A model generated the notes under the pieces. It searched no databases. It was given only the letters and a program-made list of their open reading frames with translations, and was not told the DNA's origin. 64,000 bases of DNA, taken from NCBI GenBank assembly GCA_964414585.1, contig CAYPXR010000006.1, positions 62,001-126,000 on the forward strand, read 5' to 3'. This stretch comes from DATEMU01 sp964414585 (GTDB lineage Bacteria; Planctomycetota; Phycisphaerae; UBA1845; UTPLA1). The position numbers and the translations under genes were made by a program. Shown here in pieces: positions 34,578 to 45,255 of this stretch (position 1 is its first letter; each line of letters begins with the position of its first letter).

Positions 34578-35555
34578 ATGCGCGGTCCGCGATCGATTTT
34601 GGCGATGACGGCCCTGTGGGTACTGGGCTGTGCCTCCTTCGCTTTTTCTCAAGAGGGCGGAGCGCGAGAGTTAAGGCGAAATCGCAGCCTGGACCGGATG
34701 CGGGCCATTCGCCAAAACGCGGACTTTTCCGGAGCGGCCGATTATTCGCGGACTCGCCTCGGAACCTTTCAACAATCCAGATTTACCGGCATGCGAACGC
34801 GAAGCGAGCAACTGGACATGATCCTCAGATCGTTTCGACCGGAAAGGACCGAACGAGACCTCACCCAACTGGACAACCCCATCCGCGATATCCTGGACAA
34901 GCGCAATCTGCTGTCCCCGCGATCGGCGCTGGCGGTCAAGAGTGTGTCATCCCTCGGGCGTAATCTGATTGTTTCTCCGACGAGCCCCGAGGCGCCCGCG
35001 GAGTCGCCGAGCCTTACGGCCCCGACCGCCGAGAACAAGAAGATTGACCGCATCCTTGGCAATCGGCACGAACACCGTTCGGATGAATATTTCGAAAAAG
35101 GGCTGAAGTTCTTTCGCCAGGGGGACTTTATTCGGGCCGCAAGCTACTTCGATATCGACGCCGACTTGAATTACAAGGACGCCCGGCCCCATGTCGCGGG
35201 CGCCATGGCGGCGTATCAAAATATGGATATCAACCAGGCCTATTTCCGACTCATGACGGCGATCGGCCGGGCTCGGACGCTGGATGACATGCGGTTGGAT
35301 GTGAACGCATTCTATCCCAACCGCCGCGATTTTGAACGGACGCTGAATGCCGTCAACATCTGGGCAAAGTCCCTCGGGGATCGGCCGGCACCCAACATGA
35401 TCCTGGCCTATTATTCATGGCTGAACGGAGATCGCTCGACGTCGCTGGCCGCGGTCGAGGTCAGTATCCAACATCCGGGAAGCCCCGACGAAGAATCAGT
35501 CTGCAAAAAATTCCGCGATCTGCTGATGGCGGCGCCGACGACGACGCAGCCGTAA
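34578..35555 (+). CDS. secreted TPR-like repeat protein
   Basis: 325 residues from the ATG at 34578, with GGAGG seven bases upstream. Signal peptide ends near CASFAFSQ. Residues ~30-140 are Arg-rich and low in predicted fold. Residues ~165-320 show TPR-like helical pairs: DEYFEKGLKFFRQGDFIRAA, AGAMAAYQNMDINQAYFRLM and PAPNMILAYYSWLNGDRSTS. It probably acts as a scaffold outside the cytoplasm. It is divergent from the orphan kinase gene and precedes the polysaccharide dehydratase gene by 140 bp. Confidence 0.7.
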   Translation: MRGPRSILAMTALWVLGCASFAFSQEGGARELRRNRSLDRMRAIRQNADFSGAADYSRTRLGTFQQSRFTGMRTRSEQLDMILRSFRPERTERDLTQLDNPIRDILDKRNLLSPRSALAVKSVSSLGRNLIVSPTSPEAPAESPSLTAPTAENKKIDRILGNRHEHRSDEYFEKGLKFFRQGDFIRAASYFDIDADLNYKDARPHVAGAMAAYQNMDINQAYFRLMTAIGRARTLDDMRLDVNAFYPNRRDFERTLNAVNIWAKSLGDRPAPNMILAYYSWLNGDRSTSLAAVEVSIQHPGSPDEESVCKKFRDLLMAAPTTTQP

Positions 35556-35694
35556 TCCGGAACGGAAGTTCGGCGGCCGCATCGCCTTGGGGAACAACCC
35601 TCCGGTCGTCGGCCTCGGAGATGGTGGTGGGGGACGACGGATCTTGGGTGGATAAGCTGAGGGAGCGGGCCGAATCCGGCTCGCGGACGATACG

Positions 35695-37722
35695 ATGCCG
35701 ATCAATGCGCGGACCACACGATCGAAGCTCCCCAGGGGCGTGTTGCGACATCGCAACGCGCTCGTCTTCCTTTCCCACCTGATTCTCTTCGCGTTCGCGT
35801 GGTTCCTGGCGCTGGGCCTGCTCTATAACTTCAAGGGGTTTTCGTTCTGGTTCCAGCCGTTTTTTCTCCCCCTGTTGCCGCTCGTCGTCGCAATCAAGAC
35901 GCTCGTGTTCTGGCGAATGAAATTGTTTCGCGGCTCCTGGCGCTACGTGGGCATGCGCGACCTCTTGTCGGTCGTCAAAGCCAGCTACATCAGCACGTTC
36001 ATTTTCGTGGTCGCGTTTTTTGCCATCAAGCAGGTCTCGCCCGGCTTTCTCGATTCTGAAACCTTCGATGCCGAATTCGGTCGGTTGCGGCCGATCATCT
36101 TTCCCCAGGCAACTTTTCTCCTCGACCTGGGAATGACCATCGCCGTCATCTGCGGCGCGCGCCTGGTTGTTCGCCTGTATCACGAAGAAATGCGGCCGGT
36201 GGTCCTCGCCGGACATCGACCTTGCCTCATCGTCGGGGCCGGCGACACCGGCGAAGCCCTGCTCCGCGAAATCCTCCGGATGCCCGTTGAACGGTACCGC
36301 GTCGTCGGCTTCCTCGATGACGACACGACGAAGCACGGCGCTCGGATTCACGGCGTCTCGGTCCTGGGACGAATCGACGACATTCGCTCGGTCTGCAAGC
36401 GCGAGCAGGTGGAGGAAATCCTGATCGCCATGCCGACCGCGCCGCAAAAGAAACTGCGCCAGATCGTCGAACAGCTTCAGGGCCTCAACGTCCGCTTCCG
36501 AACCATCCCCGCGATGGAGGCCGTCATCGAAGGCCGTGTCACCGTCTCCCAGATTCGCGACGTGGACATCAAGGACTTGCTCGGACGTGAACAGGTCAAG
36601 CTCGACGAAGCCAAGATCAGCGAATACCTCCGCGGGCAGCGCGTCGTCGTGACCGGCGCCGGCGGCTCGATCGGTTCGGAAATTTGCCGCCAGGTCCTCC
36701 GCTTCCAGCCCGCGCGGCTCGTTCTCGTCGAACAGGCGGAGAACAACCTCTTCGAGATCGACCGTGAGCTGGCCCTGCTCGCCCCCGACGTGAAACGCGC
36801 CGGTTACGTCGCCGACATCTGCGACGCCAAGCGCGTCGACGCGATCTTCACGTCGGAAAAACCCGCCGTCATCTTTCACGCCGCCGCGCATAAGCACGTC
36901 CCGCTGATGGAATCCAACGTTGGCGAGGCCATCAAGAACAACATCCTCGGCACCAAAACCGTCGCCGATGCCGCCAAGCGCGCCGGCGTCCACCGATTCG
37001 TCATGATCTCCACCGACAAGGCGGTCAACCCCACCAGTGTCATGGGCTGCACCAAGCGCGTCGCGGAGATGTACATCCAGCAGCTTCGCCAGGGCGCCGA
37101 GACCCAGTTCATGACCGTTCGCTTCGGAAACGTCCTCGGCTCCTCCGGCAGCGTCGTCCCGATCTTCGCCAAGCAGATCGCCGCCGGTGGCCCCGTGACC
37201 GTCACCGACCCCGCGATGACCCGCTACTTCATGACCATCCCCGAGGCGACCCAGCTCGTCCTCCAGGCCGGCGTCATGGGCAACGACGGCGACATCTTCG
37301 TCCTCGACATGGGCGAGCCGGTCAAGATTGTCGACCTCGCCCGCGAAATGATTACCCTCTCCGGTCTGCGACCCGGCGAGGACATCGAGATCGTCTACAC
37401 CGGCGTCCGCCCGGGCGAAAAGCTGTACGAGGAACTCTCCGTCCTCGGCGAAGACATGGGTCCGACCCAGCACGAAAAAATTTACGTCTGGCGCAATCGC
37501 CAGGAAGACTGGCCGCGAGTCTGCCGCTCCATCGATGCCCTGGTCGCCGTCGCTGATGAATTAAGCGAGGATCAGCTCAAGGCGCGCCTCGGCGAGATCG
37601 TCCCCGAATTCACTCCGGATAACGGCGAGGATTCGGCCGCCGCCGCATCGCAGTCCGCCGAACCCGACTCCGGCGTGACGGCTGCTTTCGGCGCCACGTT
37701 CCGCGAATCCCCGACGACATAA
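35695..37722 (+). CDS. WbpM/CapD-type UDP-sugar 4,6-dehydratase
   Basis: 675 residues. Four N-terminal membrane spans occupy about residues 20-170. The first Rossmann-like domain has LIVGAGDTGEALLREI. The second, catalytic SDR domain begins VVTGAGGSIGSEICRQVL and has HAAAHKHVPLMESNVGEA and MISTDKAVNPTSVMGCTKR; the usual SDR Tyr is Met (MGCTK), as in the WbpM/FlaA1/PglF group. These enzymes convert UDP-GlcNAc into 4-keto-6-deoxy sugars for O-antigen, capsule or protein glycans. The chain ends with a conserved VRPGEKLYEELSV and a ~35-residue low-complexity tail. Confidence 0.93.
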   Translation: MPINARTTRSKLPRGVLRHRNALVFLSHLILFAFAWFLALGLLYNFKGFSFWFQPFFLPLLPLVVAIKTLVFWRMKLFRGSWRYVGMRDLLSVVKASYISTFIFVVAFFAIKQVSPGFLDSETFDAEFGRLRPIIFPQATFLLDLGMTIAVICGARLVVRLYHEEMRPVVLAGHRPCLIVGAGDTGEALLREILRMPVERYRVVGFLDDDTTKHGARIHGVSVLGRIDDIRSVCKREQVEEILIAMPTAPQKKLRQIVEQLQGLNVRFRTIPAMEAVIEGRVTVSQIRDVDIKDLLGREQVKLDEAKISEYLRGQRVVVTGAGGSIGSEICRQVLRFQPARLVLVEQAENNLFEIDRELALLAPDVKRAGYVADICDAKRVDAIFTSEKPAVIFHAAAHKHVPLMESNVGEAIKNNILGTKTVADAAKRAGVHRFVMISTDKAVNPTSVMGCTKRVAEMYIQQLRQGAETQFMTVRFGNVLGSSGSVVPIFAKQIAAGGPVTVTDPAMTRYFMTIPEATQLVLQAGVMGNDGDIFVLDMGEPVKIVDLAREMITLSGLRPGEDIEIVYTGVRPGEKLYEELSVLGEDMGPTQHEKIYVWRNRQEDWPRVCRSIDALVAVADELSEDQLKARLGEIVPEFTPDNGEDSAAAASQSAEPDSGVTAAFGATFRESPTT

Positions 37723-37769
37723 CTCCGGGCAGGTGGGGTTGAATCGACCGTGCTACGGCCTTACTGAGG

Positions 37770-40007
37770 CTAATGAGCTGCGAGCTTCCGCGCAGCCTCG
37801 ACGATATCCGCGTCCTGCGGCAGAACCAGATTCGCCGCCGGGCCGAGCGGGATGTACGTATCCTCCCCGACGACGCGGCTGATTGGAATGAACGATTCAC
37901 ATTTCTCGACGATCGCCGTGACGATCCCCTCGCCCACGCCGCCGGAGCGACGCCCTTCATCGACCACGAGCGCTTTGCCGCACTCGCTCGCGTGTCTGGC
38001 GATCAGGTCCGTGTTGAGCGGGCTCAGCCAGCGCAGATCGAGGACGCGAGCCGAGATATGGTGTTTCTCTCGCAAGGCCTTCGCCGCCCGCAGCGACATC
38101 GGCACACCGTTTCCAAAAGTGATGATGGCGAGGTCTCGCGCCTCTTCGTGATAAACGCGCCCCTCGCCGAACGGGATGGCCTGATCCGGCGTGGGATAGC
38201 CGAACTGCCATTGACCGTCGCCATCGGCGTACAGATCTTTCGTCATGTACAGCGCGATCGGTTCGAGAAACGCGACGACGCGCCCGTCGACCTTCGCCAG
38301 GGCCGCGCACGTCCGGATCATCATCGCCGCATCATCTCCGCGCGAAGGACACGAGAGGATCAGCCCCGGTATATCGCGCAGGGCGGCAATGCTGTTGTCA
38401 TTGTGAAAATGCCCGCCGAACCCCTTCTGATACGAAAGCGACGCAATCCGCACGACCATGGGGTTGCGAAACTGATTCTTCGAAAAAAATTGAAGCGAAC
38501 ACGCCTCGCCGCGAATCTGGTCGCAGGCATTGTGAAAGTATGCGAGATACTGAATCTCCGGAAACGGCAGCAGCCCCATGTTCGCGAAGCCCTGGGCAAG
38601 GCCAAAGATCGTCTGCTCGTCGAGCAGCGTGTTAAAGCAGCGGGCCGCTTTGAATTTCTTATGAAGCCCGGCGGTCACATAATAGACGCCGCCCTTGAAG
38701 CCGACGTCTTCGCCAAAGACGACCATCTCCGTGTACTTGGCCATGAGATCGTGCAGCGCGGCGTTGATCTGCACGGCCAGATGCCGCGGCTCAAGCTTTT
38801 CCGGCAGCTTGTCCTCACCGCCGAAGACTTCAACACGCTTCGCAGGATCGACGGTGCGCACGGCCTCCCGGTTGACTTGATCGGCGTGATACGGCGCGAG
38901 CGGCGCCATGATCTCGTCCGCCGATGACAGACGGGGCAACGTCACGACCTTGTCCGCCGCCGCCTTCACTCTTGTCCGCAGCTTCTCATATTTGGCCAGA
39001 GCCTCTTCCGCCGTCATCAGCCCCGCATGAAGCACGAGCCTGGCCGATTGCACCAGGGGATCGAGCGCCTCGGCGGCGGCGATTTCGTCAAGCGTGTGAT
39101 ACGCCGGCTCGAAGTCCGTCCCCGCGTGACCGAGCATCCGCACCACTCGCAGGTGCAAAAAGACCGGCGCGCGATGCGTGCGGCAGTATTCAACCGCCTC
39201 GGCGACGACGCCGTACCCTTCGACGAGATCGAGCCCGGTCGTCTGGAAATACGCCAGGCCCGGCCGGCTTGAGAAGTTCGCCTCCACCCAGCCCGGCGGC
39301 GTCCGCACCGAAATGCCGATGCCGTTGTCCTCGCAGACAAACAAGATCGGGCACGGCAACTTCTGAAACGCCGCCCACGCCGCCGCGTTGAACGCTCCCT
39401 GCGCCGTCGAATGATTGGTGCTTGCGTCGCCGAAACTGCAAATGGCGATGCTGTCCTCGGGAATCGGCATCTTCACGCCGAGGTGCCGCGCGCGATGAAT
39501 CCCGATCGCCGTCCCGACCGCCTTGGGCAACTGGCTGGCGATCGTGCTCGTCTGCGGCAGCACCCAAAGCGGCACGCTGCCCCAGACCTTGTGCCGACCG
39601 CCGGCAATCGGATCGTCCGCGCTGGCCGCCTGCGACAGGACGGTGTCGTAGATCAGGTCGATGCCGGGCACCTTGCGCGCCCGCTCGACCATGAACGCCC
39701 CGCTGCGATAGTGCAGAAACGCGGGATCCGTGTGTCGCGCCAATCGCGCCACCATTGCGTTGCCCTCATGACCGGCCGAGCCGATGGTGTAGAAGGCGGC
39801 ATTCCTCGCTCGAAGCTCGCGGGCGATCAGGTCCAGATGCCGAGCCGCCATCTGCGATTCAAAGAGTTCGACGAGATCGCGGCCCGTCAGCGAAGCGTCC
39901 GGCCCAACGGGCGCGTCCAACTCGGCCCCGCCGCCGGCTTTTTCCGGCCAATCCTTGAGCAGCGCGACGAAGTTCTTGTCAACAATTTCAGCACGGTTGA
40001 AGGACAT
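37770..40007 (-). CDS. fused alpha/beta E1 of a 2-oxoacid dehydrogenase
   Basis: 745 residues from the ATG at 40007; a TTG at 40028 would add seven. Residues ~50-380 are the alpha part with the TPP motif SFGDASTNHSTAQGAFNAAA...CEDNGIGIS. Residues ~415-745 are the beta part: MVVFGEDVGFKGGVYYVTAG, DEQTIFGLAQGFANMGL, PFPEIQYLAYFHNACDQI, VVDEGRRSGGVGE. The style is that of branched-chain 2-oxoacid or acetoin dehydrogenase E1, which decarboxylates the 2-oxoacid and acylates the lipoyl group of E2. No E2 or E3 gene is nearby. In many bacteria alpha and beta are separate genes. Confidence 0.92.
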   Translation of the reverse strand: MSFNRAEIVDKNFVALLKDWPEKAGGGAELDAPVGPDASLTGRDLVELFESQMAARHLDLIARELRARNAAFYTIGSAGHEGNAMVARLARHTDPAFLHYRSGAFMVERARKVPGIDLIYDTVLSQAASADDPIAGGRHKVWGSVPLWVLPQTSTIASQLPKAVGTAIGIHRARHLGVKMPIPEDSIAICSFGDASTNHSTAQGAFNAAAWAAFQKLPCPILFVCEDNGIGISVRTPPGWVEANFSSRPGLAYFQTTGLDLVEGYGVVAEAVEYCRTHRAPVFLHLRVVRMLGHAGTDFEPAYHTLDEIAAAEALDPLVQSARLVLHAGLMTAEEALAKYEKLRTRVKAAADKVVTLPRLSSADEIMAPLAPYHADQVNREAVRTVDPAKRVEVFGGEDKLPEKLEPRHLAVQINAALHDLMAKYTEMVVFGEDVGFKGGVYYVTAGLHKKFKAARCFNTLLDEQTIFGLAQGFANMGLLPFPEIQYLAYFHNACDQIRGEACSLQFFSKNQFRNPMVVRIASLSYQKGFGGHFHNDNSIAALRDIPGLILSCPSRGDDAAMMIRTCAALAKVDGRVVAFLEPIALYMTKDLYADGDGQWQFGYPTPDQAIPFGEGRVYHEEARDLAIITFGNGVPMSLRAAKALREKHHISARVLDLRWLSPLNTDLIARHASECGKALVVDEGRRSGGVGEGIVTAIVEKCESFIPISRVVGEDTYIPLGPAANLVLPQDADIVEAARKLAAH

Positions 40008-40043
40008 CGTGCGGCTAGTAAACGCCAAAAATGCAAAAAGTCA

Positions 40044-40122
40044 AAATCTCACGCGGAGACGCGGAGGCGCAGCGATGTGAAAATCAGAATTCTCCGTGTC
40101 TCCACGCCTCTGCGTGAGATTT
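40044..40122. repeat. imperfect inverted repeat between E1 and dsbD
   Basis: AAATCTCACGC (40044-40054) and GCGTGAGATTT (40112-40122) are perfect outer arms. The inside holds imperfect copies of GGAGACGCGGAGGCGCAG-like sequence. It may fold after the dsbD stop on the minus strand... or be a dispersed repeat. Confidence 0.55.
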
Positions 40123-40132
40123 CCCATTGGTT

Positions 40133-42679
40133 TTAAGGATTCGCCGCCACCTGCACCCGGCTCGGCCCGGCGCGCTCGATGGCGTCCTTCAGAATGCCCG
40201 GCGTAAGAATCTCCGGCAGAACGATGGGGTGATTGGGGTCATTCGCGGGATAGACGAGATAAAGCGGCACGCCGGCCCGTTGGAAGTGATCCAGGTCTTC
40301 TTTGATCTCGGGGATCCTGTTCGTGTAGTCGGCTTCGTAAGGGATGACATCGTTCTTCTTCATGAGCGCGACGACGTCCGCATCTTCGATGGACGTTTTC
40401 TTGTTGATCTTGCAATTCGCGCACCAGCTCGCCGTATAGTCAACAAAAACGGTATAGCCGTTGCGCACGTCGCGAAGCGCCCGCTCGCGTTTGTAGTGCT
40501 GCCAGGGAATTCCGCCGGCCCAATCCAGCTTGCGCACCTTCACGTCGCCGGTCGCGCCCATCTCGCGATAAAGCTCGCCGTCGGCGATCAGTTCCTGCGA
40601 TTGGTTTTGTTCCCTCACGAGCCGGGGAATGGTGGACATCACGCGAAACGGCAGAATCCATCCAAGCACGAGGATCAGCAGCGCAAGCCCGTAGAGCCGT
40701 ACTTTTTTTCCGAAGGAGGCACCGAACTCGATCTTGCCCTTGATCCAGACGGCGATGGAAACGGCCAACAGGAAGATGAGCGTGAGCAGCAGCCCATAGT
40801 CGCCGATCTGGTCGCGAAGCGGGTTGAGCAGCCAGATCACCGTGGCGAGGAGGAAAAATCCCATCACCGCCTCGAAGGCGCCCATCCACGGACCCGGCTT
40901 GGGAATGAAACGCAGCCAACCGGGATTGGCGGCGAGAAAGACGAAGGGCAGCGCCATGCCGACGCCGACCGCGAGGAAGATGCTCGCGCCTTGCGCGGGC
41001 GATGAAAATCGGCTGGCCGCGCCGATCGCCGCACTGAGAAACGGCGCGGTGCAGGCCGTGCCCAGCAGCGTCGCCAGCAGACCGGTCGTGAACGCGGAGA
41101 GATATCCTTCGCCCTCGGCCTTTTCGCCCAGTTTGTTGATGACGCGCGGCGTGAACACCGCGAAAACGCCGAAGAGGCTCAACGCAAATGCCGTCACCAG
41201 CGCGGCGAGCCCGATGTTCACGTGCGGCCGTTGAAATTGCTCGCCCCAGCCGATCTTTCGGTCGGTCAGCATGTAGGTCAGCGCGATCGCCCCGAAGAAA
41301 ACGAGAATGCCGGCTGAGTAGGTCATGCCGAGCCAGAAGACCCGGGCACGATGTTCGTGTGCCTGACGGACAAAAGACAGGACCTTGAGCGAGATCACCG
41401 GCAGGACGCAGGGCATCAGATTCAGAATCATGCCGCCGATGAACGCCGTCAGAATCGCTCCCCAATACCCGAATTGAAGCAGCCAATCCTGAAAGCGAAT
41501 AAAGATGTTCGACGAACTCGTGCCGCCGTTTGCCGACGCCGATGAACCATGTGCTTCTTGCGCCGGCAGATCACTATTGGCTTTGGCAGGCGCACCAGTC
41601 CCCGGCCCCTGACCCCCAGCCCCCGTTTTTGGCGCCGCCCCGCCTTCCATCTGCACGGGAATCGATACTTCAATAAACTGCGGCGGGTAGCAGGTGCCGG
41701 AGTCGTTACAGATCTGATATTGAAAGACGCCGCGAATCCAACGCGGCGACTTGTCGGCTTTTTCATCGACCGTGACGGGAATCTTCAACTCAAACTTCCC
41801 GCTGTACTCGCTCATCTTGCCGAGCAGCTTGTCGTTTCGCTCGTGGCCCGGCGGATACTCGATCTCCCCGAATTCAAATCCATCCGTCGGTTCCAGGAAG
41901 AACATCGCGGGGATGTAGTCCTTGTCCGCTGGTTTGTTCGACTGCATGTGATGACCCGCCGCCAATTCGGCGGACACGAATGCGTTGAACTTCTCGCCGG
42001 GTTTCGCAGTCGTCTTGTCCGTGCGGCCGGAGAGTTTGACGTGCTCGGCCTTTTCGACCGGCTCGGGGAAATGTCGCTGCGCGCGCTTGAATTCGTCGAC
42101 GTTCGCGGGCTCGCTCTTTGAACCTTTCGCCGCGACCGGCAACGACAAAGAAAGCTCGACGTTGCCGGGGATGCACTCCTTTTTGCACGTCAAATACGAA
42201 ACGGCGACCTTAAAGACCGCGTCCTTGCCGGACTCCAGTGCATCCGGGACCCGGACCGGTGTCACGAAGAGCGATTCGTCCTCCAGGATAAATGACGTTT
42301 CCTTGAGATCCGTGTCGAAGTGTGTAGTGGGATTCGGAAACTGTGTTCGCCCGAACTCGACGCCCGCCGGGCCGGACCATTCAAATGCCGTAGGCAAACC
42401 CGTGCTCCCGCCGGGACTCCGCCAATAGACGTGCCACTCCTTGTCAGGCTTCATCGAGACCAGGAGCCGCAGCGGCTCGCCGGGGACGACCGCCGTTCGG
42501 TCGGCCAGGACTTGGACGCTGACATGCGCATCGCTCCTGGTCGGGCTCGCGGGCCCTCCGCGGGCCGGGTCGACGGTCAGCCCAATGGCCAGCAAGAAGA
42601 ACAGACCCCCCCAAAAGGGGATCCGATCCTTCCGACTGATACGAAGGTCGCTGCCGCATTGCTTCCTGATCCGCCGCAT
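40133..42679 (-). CDS. dsbD: thiol:disulfide interchange protein DsbD/ScsB-like
   Basis: 848 residues from the ATG at 42679, which has GGAAGG seven bases upstream; ATG 42694 is an alternative. A signal peptide is followed by two DsbD-alpha-like beta domains (residues ~50-340, with SYLTCKKECIPGNVELSL and FQYQICNDSGTCYPPQFIE). An eight-span core follows (GGMILNLMPCVLPVISLKVL, TACTAPFLSAAIG). The C-terminal thioredoxin-like domain carries YTASWCANCKINKK near residue 755. It carries electrons from cytosolic thioredoxin to periplasmic proteins. The periplasmic Cys positions suggest two redox sites before the core. The VKOR-DsbA fusion in this window is the oxidising counterpart. Confidence 0.93.
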   Translation of the reverse strand: MRRIRKQCGSDLRISRKDRIPFWGGLFFLLAIGLTVDPARGGPASPTRSDAHVSVQVLADRTAVVPGEPLRLLVSMKPDKEWHVYWRSPGGSTGLPTAFEWSGPAGVEFGRTQFPNPTTHFDTDLKETSFILEDESLFVTPVRVPDALESGKDAVFKVAVSYLTCKKECIPGNVELSLSLPVAAKGSKSEPANVDEFKRAQRHFPEPVEKAEHVKLSGRTDKTTAKPGEKFNAFVSAELAAGHHMQSNKPADKDYIPAMFFLEPTDGFEFGEIEYPPGHERNDKLLGKMSEYSGKFELKIPVTVDEKADKSPRWIRGVFQYQICNDSGTCYPPQFIEVSIPVQMEGGAAPKTGAGGQGPGTGAPAKANSDLPAQEAHGSSASANGGTSSSNIFIRFQDWLLQFGYWGAILTAFIGGMILNLMPCVLPVISLKVLSFVRQAHEHRARVFWLGMTYSAGILVFFGAIALTYMLTDRKIGWGEQFQRPHVNIGLAALVTAFALSLFGVFAVFTPRVINKLGEKAEGEGYLSAFTTGLLATLLGTACTAPFLSAAIGAASRFSSPAQGASIFLAVGVGMALPFVFLAANPGWLRFIPKPGPWMGAFEAVMGFFLLATVIWLLNPLRDQIGDYGLLLTLIFLLAVSIAVWIKGKIEFGASFGKKVRLYGLALLILVLGWILPFRVMSTIPRLVREQNQSQELIADGELYREMGATGDVKVRKLDWAGGIPWQHYKRERALRDVRNGYTVFVDYTASWCANCKINKKTSIEDADVVALMKKNDVIPYEADYTNRIPEIKEDLDHFQRAGVPLYLVYPANDPNHPIVLPEILTPGILKDAIERAGPSRVQVAANP

Positions 42680-42753
42680 CCTCAAACCTTCCATAAAATC
42701 ATGTCAGGGCGTTCCTTGACGAGTTTTGATGCCTGCTTATACTCCAACGTAAC

Positions 42754-42777
42754 AAGGCCGTATGGGTACGGCCTTTT
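42754..42777. terminator. stem-loop with T-run upstream of dsbD
   Basis: AAGGCCGTA (42754-42762), loop TGGG, TACGGCCTT (42767-42775) and TT. On the plus strand it looks like a terminator, but no plus-strand gene ends here; on the minus strand it lies 75-98 bases before the dsbD start, in its leader. Confidence 0.5.
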
Positions 42778-43405
42778 TAAGATAATTGGCTCGTCCGGTT
42801 TTGTCGCGGGCGTAACTTCTTGGTCGCGACGGGTATTTGTCCCCATCTTAGGGAGCCCCGATGCGATTCCCGGGGCCACGCTGACTGCCATCAAGGCAGC
42901 CCGACAGGAGCCGGCGGCACTTGAAGGGTTTTAGGCATCTGACGAATCGACCGCGAATCGAGGTTTCATCGGGACTTCGGTCCCGAATCCTCTTGTCGCG
43001 AGGATCATGACAGCGGGCCGGTCGTCGTCGTGTCGACAAAAAGTATTCCTAATGGCGTCGGTTTGGCGGCGGCGTAAGTCGGCTGCCGAAGCGACCTTAT
43101 GTGGATGGTTCCAGGGTTTCCGTTGTACAAAAGCACGACAGTTCGGATCACTGGGATCACTCGTTGACACGATCATAGACGACCATCGTGGGCCCTGACC
43201 GGTCATCGGACCGGGGCTGTTTGCCTTTTTCCTTTCTCGAACCGCCGTTTTCCCAACTTACCGGACGAACGATCGCTGGCGTGAATCCGCGCGGGTCGGG
43301 CTCGGTGCGATTCGGCGTCCCTGGGACGCCGACCGCCGAAGACCGGCAAGCGCCTGGTTTGGAAAACGGGTGTGTTGAAATTCGTCGTTAGAAAGGACTG
43401 GAATC
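42778..43405. other. long leader region upstream of rny, no gene seen
   Basis: About 630 bases without a convincing gene; short frames here lack ribosome sites and family resemblance. It holds a UUCG-capped hairpin CGGGAC-TTCG-GTCCCG near 42969-42984 and another, GGCGTCC-CTG-GGACGCC, near 43313-43329. These could be processed leader RNA of rny or an unrecognised RNA gene. Confidence 0.5.
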
Positions 43406-44992
<1,587 letters not shown>

Positions 44993-45255
44993 TCTGTCAT
45001 CGGCCCTCTAAGATGTGTGTTGCCATGCAGTCCGCGCCATGGCCTATCAGACGTGGTCGTATGAAATCCGACCACGGCATCTGTATTTCCGCGTGAAAAT
45101 ACATTAAAATACGAGCCAGTCCCATTACTCGCCACTGAGGTCAAGAGCCGACAATACTCTCGACGTGGCTCGGTTAGGACAATTCTCCACGCGCGTTTCG
45201 ACGTTCGCTCATTGCGCGTTGACTGGGGGAATACCAATCATCGGAGGGTGGATCA

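Noticed and set aside
35461..37473. A 670-codon open frame on the minus strand
   Set aside because: It is the antisense of the WbpM-type dehydratase gene, whose plus-strand protein has all family motifs. Long antisense frames are expected at this GC content.
42931..43206. A 91-codon minus-strand frame upstream of rny
   Set aside because: No ribosome site, no family resemblance and biased composition; treated as leader DNA.
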